A stretch of DNA of 6,725 nt. Source: Rubritepida sp. (GTDB lineage: Bacteria > Pseudomonadota > Alphaproteobacteria > Acetobacterales > Acetobacteraceae). The notes beneath the pieces were generated by a model that ran no database searches, was not told where the DNA came from, and saw only the letters and a list, made by a program, of their open reading frames with translations. The translations under genes were made by a program, and so were the position numbers. Of this stretch, positions 1-5,962 are shown piece by piece; within the stretch, counting starts at the first letter, position 1, and each line of letters begins with the position of its first letter. The stretch is taken from NCBI GenBank assembly GCA_014376425.1, contig JACMRO010000411.1, positions 1-6,725 on the forward strand. The letters run 5' to 3'.

Positions 1-150
1 CCCGGCACCAAGCGCTGTAAACGCGCCACGTCCCGAATCATCGCGCCGTGGATGGCCCCCGCTGACCGTTAAGCACCGTAGATTATGAATTGCACGAATA
101 TTGCAGCGGTTTCTTGCGATGCTCGTCCGTCCCCGCCATGCTCAGCCTTC

Positions 151-156
151 GGAGGA
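151..156 (+). promoter_or_regulatory. Ribosome binding site deciding the BKACE start
   Basis: GGAGGA lies 7 bases before the ATG at 164. This is a near-ideal Shine-Dalgarno site. It selects 164 over the in-frame ATG at 101, whose extra 21 residues look nothing like the family N-terminus. Confidence 0.85.
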
Positions 157-163
157 CATACCA

Positions 164-1090
164 ATGGCCAAAATCATCATCAGCTGCGCAATTACCGGCG
201 CCATCCACACCCCGAGCATGAGCGATCATCTGCCGATCACGCCCGAGCAAATCGCGAGCGAAAGCATCGCGGCGGCGGAGGCTGGGGCTGCCATCATCCA
301 CCTGCACGCGCGCAACCCCGTCGATGGCAGTCCAACGCCGGACCCCGAAGTCTTCATGGCGTTCCTGCCGCGCATCAAGCAAAGCACGGATGCGGTTGTG
401 AACATCACCACTGGCGGCGGGTTGGGGATGACGCTGGATGAACGGCTTGCCGCGCCGCTTCGTGCAAGCCCCGAGATGTGCAGCCTCAACATGGGCAGCA
501 TGAATTTCAACATCGCAGGCAGCGCTGCGCGGGTGAAGAACTGGAAGCACGCCTGGGAAAAGCCCTACCTGGAAAACACCACCAACTACATCTTCCGCAA
601 CACTTTTCAGGATATCGAGCAGGTGGTTGAGCGCCTGGGCAAGGGCCATGGCACTCGTTTTGAATTCGAATGCTACGACGTCGGCCATTTGTACAATTTG
701 GCGCATATGATGGACCGTGGCGTGGTCGAGGGACCACTTTTCGTACAGACGATTTTTGGTATTCTCGGCGGTATCGCTGCCGAGCCGCGCAACCTGCAGT
801 TCATGCGTGAGACGGCGGATCGGCTTTTCGGCGATCGCTATGTGTGGTCGGTTCTGGCGGCGGGTCGGCACCAGATGCCCTTCTGCACGATGGCAGGATT
901 GTTGGGCGGGAATGTTCGTGTGGGACTGGAGGATTCGCTGTGGATCGGACCAGGCCGCCGGGCAACGTCCAACGCCGAACAAGTCGCGAAAATCCGACGT
1001 ATCCTGGAGGAGTTGGGCCACGAGATCGCCACGCCGGCGGAAGCACGGGCCATTCTTGCCCTGAAGGGTGGCGACCGGGTGGCCTTTTAG
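164..1090 (+). CDS. BKACE family (DUF849) beta-keto acid cleavage enzyme
   Basis: This 308-residue protein belongs to the BKACE family. These cytoplasmic zinc enzymes cleave a beta-keto acid with acetyl-CoA, giving acetoacetate and a CoA ester; the founding member is Kce, the 3-keto-5-aminohexanoate cleavage enzyme of lysine fermentation. The N-terminus MAKIIISCAITGAIHTP is typical. The metal-binding pair is visible as His46 and His48 in IIHLHARNP, the same numbers I recall for Kce. A TTGGG turn sits at 82-86, and RVGLED at 252-257 holds the expected Arg252, Glu256 (third zinc ligand) and Asp257. FEFECYDVGHL at 166-176 is another family block. Length is normal and the protein appears intact. 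The family is very broad in substrate, including carnitine-derived and amino-acid-derived keto acids, and no adjacent pathway gene narrows it. The gene stands alone, convergent with nepR. Family call is confident; substrate unknown. Confidence 0.93.
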   Translation: MAKIIISCAITGAIHTPSMSDHLPITPEQIASESIAAAEAGAAIIHLHARNPVDGSPTPDPEVFMAFLPRIKQSTDAVVNITTGGGLGMTLDERLAAPLRASPEMCSLNMGSMNFNIAGSAARVKNWKHAWEKPYLENTTNYIFRNTFQDIEQVVERLGKGHGTRFEFECYDVGHLYNLAHMMDRGVVEGPLFVQTIFGILGGIAAEPRNLQFMRETADRLFGDRYVWSVLAAGRHQMPFCTMAGLLGGNVRVGLEDSLWIGPGRRATSNAEQVAKIRRILEELGHEIATPAEARAILALKGGDRVAF

Positions 1091-1130
1091 GCCCCCAGCC
1101 ACCCGCCACAGCTAAACTTTCGGGGCTGGG
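1081..1130. terminator. Possible weak stem-loops between convergent genes
   Basis: Two inverted repeats lie at the junction of the convergent BKACE and nepR genes. GGCCT-TTT-AGGCC (1081-1093) spans the BKACE stop codon. CCCAGCC (1094-1100) pairs with GGCTGGG (1124-1130) across a 23-base loop. Neither is followed by a clear T-run on either strand, so a classic intrinsic terminator is doubtful. They could slow polymerase or protect 3' ends. Confidence 0.25.
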
Positions 1131-1327
1131 TTAATCAGCGCAAGGATCTCATCCGGAATGGGTTCCTGCGCCACATCGGCAAACACTTGCTGCAGGCCGC
1201 GCTGCAGCCACAGATCGAATGCCGTGTCTGCACTCGAGGAACGCACCCTCACGGATTGGACCATCACGGTCGAAACTCCATTTTTTCTAGACCTGGGCGG
1301 CGACGAATCCACCAAAATACCTAACAC
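1112..1327 (-). CDS. nepR: NepR-type anti-sigma factor of the general stress response
   Basis: This small protein of up to 71 residues ends in a NepR core: a helix at about 37-53 (FDLWLQRGLQQVFADVA) followed by the diagnostic EPIPDEILALI at 55-65. In Alphaproteobacteria NepR holds EcfG inactive in the cytoplasm until phosphorylated PhyR binds NepR instead. Its place directly after an EcfG-like sigma gene and near phyR supports the call. The longest form starts at GTG 1327 and overlaps the sigma stop codon by 7 bases, which would couple their translation. A GGAG followed 8 bases later by GTG 1267 (with ATG at 1264) offers an alternative short form of about 51 residues that keeps the whole core. 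Residues 1-20 look unstructured and carry no family signal. The usual order is nepR before ecfG; here it follows. Identity is confident, the start is not. Confidence 0.85.
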   Translation of the reverse strand: MLGILVDSSPPRSRKNGVSTVMVQSVRVRSSSADTAFDLWLQRGLQQVFADVAQEPIPDEILALINPAPKV

Positions 1328-1971
1328 GCCAGGGCATCCTGGGCTTCCTCAAGCACATTACCGGTAATGTTAGAGATTTTACCAGCCCGTTTTGACGTTA
1401 GTGGGCGAGCGGACTTGGTGACTGCAAGGGCCTTCACGTCACCGTCGCCCAACAGCCAGGCATGCAACTGCTTCCGCGCGCGGAACACACGGCATTTCAC
1501 CGTTCCAACAGGCACCCGAAGTTCTGCGGACGCTTCTTCATACGACATGCCCTGAACGGTGATCATCACAAGCGCCAACCGATGGCCAACGGGCAGGCGG
1601 GCCATGGCGCGGCGAAGTTCACCCAGCGCGATGCTGTCTTCCTGCGAAGCGGCGCGAGCGAAGAGCTCCTGCGGTGCATCATCTACGGCCACAGTCTCCC
1701 GCCGCCGACGCGTATCCGACAGGAAGCGGTTGCGCAGGATGCAGGACATCCATGCCTTGAGATTTGTGCCGGGGGTGAAGCTGTTCCGGGCAGCCAGGGC
1801 GTTGGACACCGCGGCCTGCAGCAGGTCGTCCGCGTCGGCCCGGTTGCGCGTCAACGCATAGGCGTACTGACGCAAGGAGGGCAGCGTCTTGATGAGCTGG
1901 TCTTCAAAAGCCGCCTTGTTGGCGGCGTCTTCGGCGGTCTGGGTCATAGACATCAAGGTGTTCTCCGGCAT
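1321..1971 (-). CDS. ecfG: EcfG-like ECF sigma factor, copy 1 (nepR-linked)
   Basis: This 216-residue ECF sigma factor is of the EcfG (ECF15) type, which directs RNA polymerase to general-stress promoters. Region 2 spans about 23-90 and contains TPGTNLKAWMSCILRNRF at 66-83, typical of EcfG. Region 4 spans about 115-172, with LPVGHRLALVMI and the helix-turn-helix MSYEEASAELRVPVGTVKCRVFR at 142-164. The ATG at 1971 has a GGAG at 1980-1983, 8 bases upstream. Two oddities stand out. Region 2.2, normally close to DDLVQET, reads DDLLQAAV at 48-55, losing the usual Gln-Glu. A tail of about 44 residues follows region 4 (173-216), with no similarity I recognise. The gene overlaps nepR and lies 129 bases after the second sigma gene, so all three may be co-transcribed. 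It may be a specialised paralogue rather than the main EcfG. Confidence 0.9.
   Translation of the reverse strand: MPENTLMSMTQTAEDAANKAAFEDQLIKTLPSLRQYAYALTRNRADADDLLQAAVSNALAARNSFTPGTNLKAWMSCILRNRFLSDTRRRRETVAVDDAPQELFARAASQEDSIALGELRRAMARLPVGHRLALVMITVQGMSYEEASAELRVPVGTVKCRVFRARKQLHAWLLGDGDVKALAVTKSARPLTSKRAGKISNITGNVLEEAQDALAC
1355..1370. repeat. Perfect 16-base palindrome ahead of nepR
   Basis: ACATTACCGGTAATGT is its own reverse complement over all 16 bases, with no spacer and no extension on either side. It lies in the C-terminal tail codons of the first sigma gene (residues N201-V206), 28 bases before the GTG at 1327. It could bind a dimeric regulator or form a short hairpin with a CCGG loop in the mRNA. 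By simple counting, a perfect 16-mer palindrome is expected about 0.1 times in a window this size. Confidence 0.5.
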
Positions 1972-2100
1972 TTCGAAGTCTCCAATGCTTAGGTGAAAAG
2001 TAAGGTTGCCAGTGCGATATGTGAATTACGCAGAGCAGCCATGCTTTTCGTTCAGTCATCGACTTTTCGGCTTGCCGGCGGAATCAGGCTTGCAGCTCCA
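1972..2100. other. Intergenic gap between the two sigma genes
   Basis: These 129 bases are richer in A and T than their flanks. On the minus strand they hold the GGAG ribosome binding site (1980-1983) of the downstream sigma gene. I see no convincing terminator, no EcfG-type promoter with correct spacing, and no small ORF with coding character. A weak vegetative promoter cannot be excluded. Confidence 0.5.
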
Positions 2101-2592
2101 TCACTCGGTGCCAACGACAAGACGCCGCAGCGTTGCCCGGCCGCGCGAAATACGCGCCTTGATGGTACCGATGGGCACGCCGCAGACCGCGGCAGCTTCG
2201 GCCAGGCTCATGCCTTGCCCCCCAACCAGCGTCAGCGCCTCTCGCTGGCTGGCGGGAAGCGCCAGGAGCGCGGCATTGAGGTCGCGCACCGCCCCATGGT
2301 CCGGCTGCAGCGAGACGGGATTGCTTGCCACCTGCTCCATGTAGCGGCTTTCCACGCCCCGCCGCCGCATCCCGGCCAACCAGGCATTGCGTTGTATGGT
2401 AAAGAGCCAGGCACGCAGGCTGGTGCCCGGTTGCCACTGCGTTTCCGCTGCCAGCGCGCGCAGCACTGTCTCCTGCACCAGATCGTCCGCCGCGCTGCGG
2501 TCGCGGCATAGGGCACGGGCATAGCTGCGCAGCGCGGGTAAAATTTGCGGCAATGAATCCCTGAGGGATTTGCTTTCCGTGCCGCTGTCCAC
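2101..2592 (-). CDS. ecfG: EcfG-like ECF sigma factor, copy 2 (phyR-linked)
   Basis: This ECF sigma factor of about 163 residues is of the EcfG type. Region 2 spans about 10-80 with the canonical DDLVQETV at 36-43 and QPGTSLRAWLFTIQRN at 54-69. Region 4 spans about 103-158 with LPASQREALTLV and the helix-turn-helix MSLAEAAAVCGVPIGTIKARISR at 128-150. It lacks the long tail of the neighbouring copy and keeps the consensus core-binding motif, so it is the better candidate for the main GSR sigma. The start is uncertain. GTG 2592 has AAAGG 6 bases upstream and is preferred. The frame runs up to GTG 2637, which would overlap phyR, and a later TTG at 2553 behind AGGG is also possible. With the 2592 start only 33 bases separate it from the divergent phyR, so each gene's promoter must lie within the other's 5' codons or in that short gap. 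Confidence 0.9.
   Translation of the reverse strand: MDSGTESKSLRDSLPQILPALRSYARALCRDRSAADDLVQETVLRALAAETQWQPGTSLRAWLFTIQRNAWLAGMRRRGVESRYMEQVASNPVSLQPDHGAVRDLNAALLALPASQREALTLVGGQGMSLAEAAAVCGVPIGTIKARISRGRATLRRLVVGTE
2556..2570. repeat. Inverted repeat near the sigma/phyR divergence
   Basis: AATCCC-TGA-GGGATT is a perfect 6+3+6 inverted repeat. It sits 55 bases before the phyR start, within the 5' codons of the second sigma gene if that starts at 2592, or just outside them if it starts at 2553. Its position suits an operator for phyR, but there is no independent support. Confidence 0.25.
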
Positions 2593-2625
2593 CAAAAGCC
2601 TTTCAACCGTTCCGGGAATCTCTGA

Positions 2626-3351
2626 ATGACCATGCACGATACCGCGGCCCTGCGGGAGGCACTGCCTTACGCACGCCGTTATGCGCGGGCCCTGGCCGGC
2701 AGCCAGGGCGCCGGCGACGCGCTGGTGGCGGAGAGCCTGCGACGCGGCCTTCCCGCCCTGCCGGCGAGACTTGCGCTGTACGCCAACATCACGCTGCTGA
2801 GCGAGCCACCGGCTGCCCGGCCTGGCGAGCCGCTCTCCCCCCGTGAACGCTGCGCCCTGCTGCTCACCAGCCTGGAAGGACTGACTGTGCCAGAAGCGGC
2901 GCAGGTCCTGGCCATCGATGAGGGGGAGGCGGAAACAACCATCGCCGACGCTCGTGAGAAGGTGAAGCAGACGGTCTCCACCAACGTGCTGATCATTGAG
3001 GATGAGCCGGTGATCGCGCTCGACATCCGCCTGCTGGTGTCACGTTGTGGCCACAAGGTGGTGGGCGTCGCGGCATCGGAGGCCGAGGCGATCCGCATAG
3101 CGCACGAAGCGAAGCCAGGGCTGATCCTGGCCGATGTCAATCTGGGCCGCGGTGGGGACGGCATCACCGCCGTCCGGCGCATCCTGGAAAGTGTCGATAT
3201 CCCGGTCATTTTCGTGACCGCTTACCCCGAGCGTTTGTTGACCGCGGAAGGCGTCGAGCCTGCCTTCATCATCAACAAGCCGTTCGACCGGATGACACTG
3301 GCGATCGCGACCTACCAGGCGATTTCGGCCGGCCGCATTCCCATCGCCTGA
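2626..3351 (+). CDS. phyR: PhyR-type general stress response regulator
   Basis: This 241-residue protein joins an N-terminal sigma-like domain (about 8-115) to a C-terminal receiver (about 119-235), the PhyR layout. In the receiver, NVLIIEDEP (120-128) gives the acidic pocket Glu125/Asp126, LILADVNL (167-174) gives the phospho-acceptor Asp170, and Thr198 with Lys218 (INKPF) complete the site. VTAYPERLLT at 197-206 is characteristic of PhyR. The sigma-like part has YARRYARALAGSQGAGDAL (15-33) and a region-4-like stretch LSPRERCALLLTSLEGLTVPEAAQVL (70-95). After phosphorylation, usually by an HWE or HisKA2 kinase, the domains open and the sigma-like part binds NepR, releasing EcfG. As I recall, family members are about 260-270 residues; the shortfall here falls between the region-2-like and region-4-like parts. 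ATG 2626 has GGGA 8 bases upstream; ATG 2632 is an alternative. Confidence 0.95.
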   Translation: MTMHDTAALREALPYARRYARALAGSQGAGDALVAESLRRGLPALPARLALYANITLLSEPPAARPGEPLSPRERCALLLTSLEGLTVPEAAQVLAIDEGEAETTIADAREKVKQTVSTNVLIIEDEPVIALDIRLLVSRCGHKVVGVAASEAEAIRIAHEAKPGLILADVNLGRGGDGITAVRRILESVDIPVIFVTAYPERLLTAEGVEPAFIINKPFDRMTLAIATYQAISAGRIPIA

Positions 3352-3390
3352 ACCCCGGGAGAGGGCAGGGCAGGCCTTTGCCAACCAGGC

Positions 3391-3415
3391 GAAACCACCC
3401 CATGGAGGACGCGTT
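3391..3415 (+). promoter_or_regulatory. Candidate EcfG-dependent promoter
   Basis: GAAAC (3391-3395), a 16-base spacer, then CGTT (3412-3415). The established alphaproteobacterial GSR consensus is GGAAC-N16/17-CGTT, so this has one mismatch in the -35 element, an allowed spacer and an exact -10. Transcription would start near 3421-3424, leaving a leader of about 27 bases that keeps the ribosome binding site of the next gene. It lies in the 98-base gap after phyR. Location and spacing support it; it remains a single-site match. Confidence 0.45.
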
Positions 3416-3437
3416 AGACGACCGCTATCGTCCTCGC

Positions 3438-3442
3438 AGGAG
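3438..3442 (+). promoter_or_regulatory. Ribosome binding site deciding the Tat-protein start
   Basis: AGGAG lies 7 bases before the ATG at 3450. This favours that start over the in-frame ATG at 3402, and it puts the twin-arginine motif 14 residues from the N-terminus, as expected of a Tat signal. Confidence 0.8.
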
Positions 3443-3449
3443 TTCTCTC

Positions 3450-4133
3450 ATGGTCACCGACGCCATTGCCCCGCCGGGCGCTGAAGGGCGCCGGGGTTTC
3501 CTCGCGGCCGCGGTCACGCTGCCGGCTTTACTCGTTTCGGTGGCAGCTCGAAGCCAAGCCAACCCTGGTCTTTGGTTCGACCCGGCACAGCTGCCTTCCT
3601 ATTCGGGGCGGCTCGAGCGGCTGGTGCTGAACCCGGCAGGCGAGATTGACCGGCTGTTGTACCGCGAAGGAGCACAGATCCTCTTCCCGGCGTCCGAGGC
3701 GCAGGACATCGCAGAAGCGGTGCGGCTGGGTGACAGCATGACCGTCTGGGGCATTCGCGCCCGAAGCGCGCCCGCGATCACCATGCTGGCCTGGGCCCGG
3801 GCGGAGGGTCAGCGGCCGCGTTTCGTGGCGCAGCCCTCCTGGTTCGCGCCGACACGCCGCGGCACCCAGCGCATCACCTTGACCGGTACCATCGACCGCA
3901 CGCTGCTGACGCCGCAAGGCGAGGGGATGGGTGTGCTGCTGCAATCGGGCGACGTGATCCGCCTGGCGCCGGACGTCCACCTGGCGGTGGCCAGCATGCT
4001 GCGCGACGGGGCCGTGATCGTCGCTGAAGGGCTCGGTCAGCGGCAGGCGGAGCGTAGCGCGATCGATGCCGAGCAGATCGGGCCCGACCCGGGCCACCTG
4101 CAGGCGCTACCCGCCGCGACGCCTCGGCCATGA
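3450..4133 (+). CDS. Tat-exported protein with an internal duplication
   Basis: I do not recognise this 227-residue protein. Its N-terminus looks like a twin-arginine signal: GRRGFL at 13-18, a hydrophobic stretch to about 32, and a plausible cleavage after ARSQA (residue 37). The mature part contains two similar segments, 52-102 and 145-195, that align without gaps at a 93-residue offset. SGRLERLVLNPAGE matches TGTIDRTLLTPQGE, and further on a Gly, Ile, Arg and two Gly residues coincide. I count about 13 identities over 51 positions, plus many conservative changes. The alternating hydrophobic pattern suggests two small beta domains, perhaps OB-like (inference). A proline- and arginine-rich linker (about 120-140) separates them. 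The gene has its own strong ribosome binding site and a candidate EcfG promoter, and its stop overlaps the start of the ABC transporter gene as ATGA. That coupling suggests a periplasmic partner of the transporter. No catalytic motif or lipobox is visible. Confidence 0.85.
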   Translation: MVTDAIAPPGAEGRRGFLAAAVTLPALLVSVAARSQANPGLWFDPAQLPSYSGRLERLVLNPAGEIDRLLYREGAQILFPASEAQDIAEAVRLGDSMTVWGIRARSAPAITMLAWARAEGQRPRFVAQPSWFAPTRRGTQRITLTGTIDRTLLTPQGEGMGVLLQSGDVIRLAPDVHLAVASMLRDGAVIVAEGLGQRQAERSAIDAEQIGPDPGHLQALPAATPRP

Positions 4134-5962
4134 GCGACAGCACCGCGCTGCCACAGGCGCCCGAAGTCGACGACCCGATCCGCAATTTCTTCCGGCTGAC
4201 CAAGACTTGGCTGAAGGCGCCCGACCGTGGCGACGCACGGCTGTTGATTGCGCTGTTGCTGCTGCTCACAGGTGTGCAGGTCGGCATTCAGATCATGTTC
4301 AACCTTTGGAACCGTGACTTCTTCAACGCGCTGGAGAACCGCGACGGCATCGCGTTCCGCGCCCAGATCATCAAGTTCTTCGTGTTGGCCGCCGCGTCCA
4401 TGGCGACGGCGGTGTACCAGCTCTACTTCAAGCAGCTGATCCAGCTGCGGTGGCGTGGTTGGCTGACCAACCACCTGCTCGGCAGTTGGCTGCGCGACGG
4501 CCGTCAGTACCAGCTGGAAATGGCCGGCGTGGGGGCTGAAAACCCGGATCAGCGGATCGCGGACGATGTTCGCATCGCTTGCGACCTCGCGGTGCATTTC
4601 GTCACCGGCCTGCTGACTGCGGTGCTGATGCTGACCGCCTTCGTGGGCATACTGTGGACGCTTTCCGGGGCGCTTGAGATCACCCTGGCCGGCCGCGACA
4701 TTTCAATCCCCGGATACATGGTGTGGGCAGCTCTGCTCTACGCGATGCTCGGCACGACGCTGACCTGGCTGGTTGGCCGTCCCATGGTCAGACTGAACGT
4801 GGAGCGTATGGCGGCGGAGGGCGATTTCCGCTTTGGCCTAACCCGGGCGCGGGAGAGCGGAGAGGGGATTGCCTTTATCCGCGGCGAGGCGGATGAGCGG
4901 CGCGGCCTGGCCGCGGCCTTCGAGAGGGTTGCCAGCAGCGTCAAGAACCTGATGCGAAGCCAGCGCAACCTGATGTGGCTGACCTCTGCCTATGGCACGC
5001 TGGCAATGATCTTTCCGACCATCGTGGCCTCACCAGGCTATTTTGCCGGTGTGATCACCCTGGGTGGGTTGATGCAGATCGGCGCCGCCTTCGGTCAGGT
5101 CCAGACCGCGCTGAACTGGTTCGTCGACAGCTTCCCGCAGATCGCCGAATGGCGCAGCGCCATCACCCGGCTGATGACCTTTCAGACTGCGGTGGATGAT
5201 CTGGCCGCACTGGCGGCGGACCCCGAGCAGCCGACCATTTCGGTCACCGAGGGTGCGCCGGATGCGCTGGTGTTCCGCGACCTGGAGGTGGCCTTCGCCA
5301 ATGGCACCACTGTTATCGCCGATGCCTCGGCCGAGATCCGCGCCGGCGACCGGGTGTTGATCAAGGGTGCGTCGGGCACCGGCAAGTCGACGCTGTTCCG
5401 CGCGATCGGCGGCCTTTGGCCCTGGGGCGCGGGCGAAATTGTGACGCCGCCTGCCGACACCATGATGTTCATGCCGCAGCGGCCTTACCTGCCGCTCGGC
5501 ACGCTCCATGCCGCGCTGTGTTACCCCGCGCCGGAAGACGGTTTCAGCCAGGACGAATCGGCCAAGGCGCTGCAGCTGGTCGGCCTGAAGCACCTCGTCG
5601 AGCGTCTGGGCGACGATGAACGGTGGGACCGCGTGCTGTCGCTGGGCGAGCAGCAGCGCATGGCCTTCGCCCGCCTCATCCTGCACAAGCCCGCCTGGGT
5701 GTTCATGGACGAGGCGACGGCTGCGCTGGATGAGGAGAACCAGGACGCGATGATGAACCTGGTGCTGGAACAGATGCCCGATGTGGCATTGGTCTCCATC
5801 GGCCATCGCCCCGGGCTCGAAGTATTTCACAATCGGACGTTGACGCTCAACCGCGCAGAGGGCGGTGCCCGGGTTGCCCTGCCGCCCCGGCGTCCGCAGC
5901 GCGCCCGTCGCTGGATCACATCGGCGCTGGGGGCCCGGTTTGGCCTTGGGGGGTCTCGCTGA
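4130..5962 (+). CDS. SbmA/YddA-type ABC transporter, fused membrane and ATPase domains
   Basis: This 610-residue inner-membrane half-transporter would act as a homodimer. The membrane domain (about 20-350, ABC_membrane_2 type) has likely helices near 37-58, 81-98, 155-176, 195-215, 288-305 and 308-325. NPDQRIADDV at 138-147 is the block shared by the SbmA/BacA, YddA, Rv1819c and peroxisomal ABCD families. The ATPase domain (about 375-580) has Walker A GASGTGKST (413-421), Q-loop Gln450, signature LSLGEQQR (503-510), Walker B WVFMDE (523-528) and switch His559. All catalytic residues are present. Relatives take up peptides, cobalamin or bleomycin (SbmA, Rv1819c) or move acyl chains (ABCD), so substrate and direction are open; unlike SbmA, this one carries its own ATPase. 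It is translationally coupled to the Tat-protein gene by ATGA. The C-terminal tail (585-610) is arginine-rich and its codons overlap the convergent phosphoesterase gene. Confidence 0.93.
   Translation: MSDSTALPQAPEVDDPIRNFFRLTKTWLKAPDRGDARLLIALLLLLTGVQVGIQIMFNLWNRDFFNALENRDGIAFRAQIIKFFVLAAASMATAVYQLYFKQLIQLRWRGWLTNHLLGSWLRDGRQYQLEMAGVGAENPDQRIADDVRIACDLAVHFVTGLLTAVLMLTAFVGILWTLSGALEITLAGRDISIPGYMVWAALLYAMLGTTLTWLVGRPMVRLNVERMAAEGDFRFGLTRARESGEGIAFIRGEADERRGLAAAFERVASSVKNLMRSQRNLMWLTSAYGTLAMIFPTIVASPGYFAGVITLGGLMQIGAAFGQVQTALNWFVDSFPQIAEWRSAITRLMTFQTAVDDLAALAADPEQPTISVTEGAPDALVFRDLEVAFANGTTVIADASAEIRAGDRVLIKGASGTGKSTLFRAIGGLWPWGAGEIVTPPADTMMFMPQRPYLPLGTLHAALCYPAPEDGFSQDESAKALQLVGLKHLVERLGDDERWDRVLSLGEQQRMAFARLILHKPAWVFMDEATAALDEENQDAMMNLVLEQMPDVALVSIGHRPGLEVFHNRTLTLNRAEGGARVALPPRRPQRARRWITSALGARFGLGGSR

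Noticed and set aside
1..72. Short open frames at the left edge, including a leftward one from ATG 41 reading MIRDVARLQRLVPG and a rightward one ending at TAA 70-72.
   Set aside because: Each is under 25 residues within the window, has no convincing ribosome binding site or recognisable motif, and several frames are open at once. A divergent regulator starting here is possible but unsupported.
101..163. Upstream ATG at 101 as the BKACE start.
   Set aside because: The added 21 residues are unlike the family, and GGAGGA points to 164.
1490..1515. GGAAC followed by CGTT on the plus strand within the first sigma gene.
   Set aside because: The spacer is 14 bases, too short for the 16-17 of EcfG promoters, and it points into antisense coding sequence.
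1980..2015. A GCAAC-N17-CATT near-match on the minus strand ahead of the first sigma gene.
   Set aside because: It has mismatches in both elements, and transcription would begin too close to the ATG, leaving out the ribosome binding site.
2593..2637. GTG 2637 as the start of the second sigma factor.
   Set aside because: It overlaps the divergent phyR start and has a poorer ribosome binding site than GTG 2592. It is not excluded.
3352..3390. GC-rich repeats after phyR as a terminator.
   Set aside because: Only stems of about three base pairs can be drawn and no T-run follows.
4431..4447. GCAGCTG-ATC-CAGCTGC inverted repeat in the transporter gene.
   Set aside because: It lies deep in coding sequence and is explained by repeated Gln-Leu codons in a conserved stretch.
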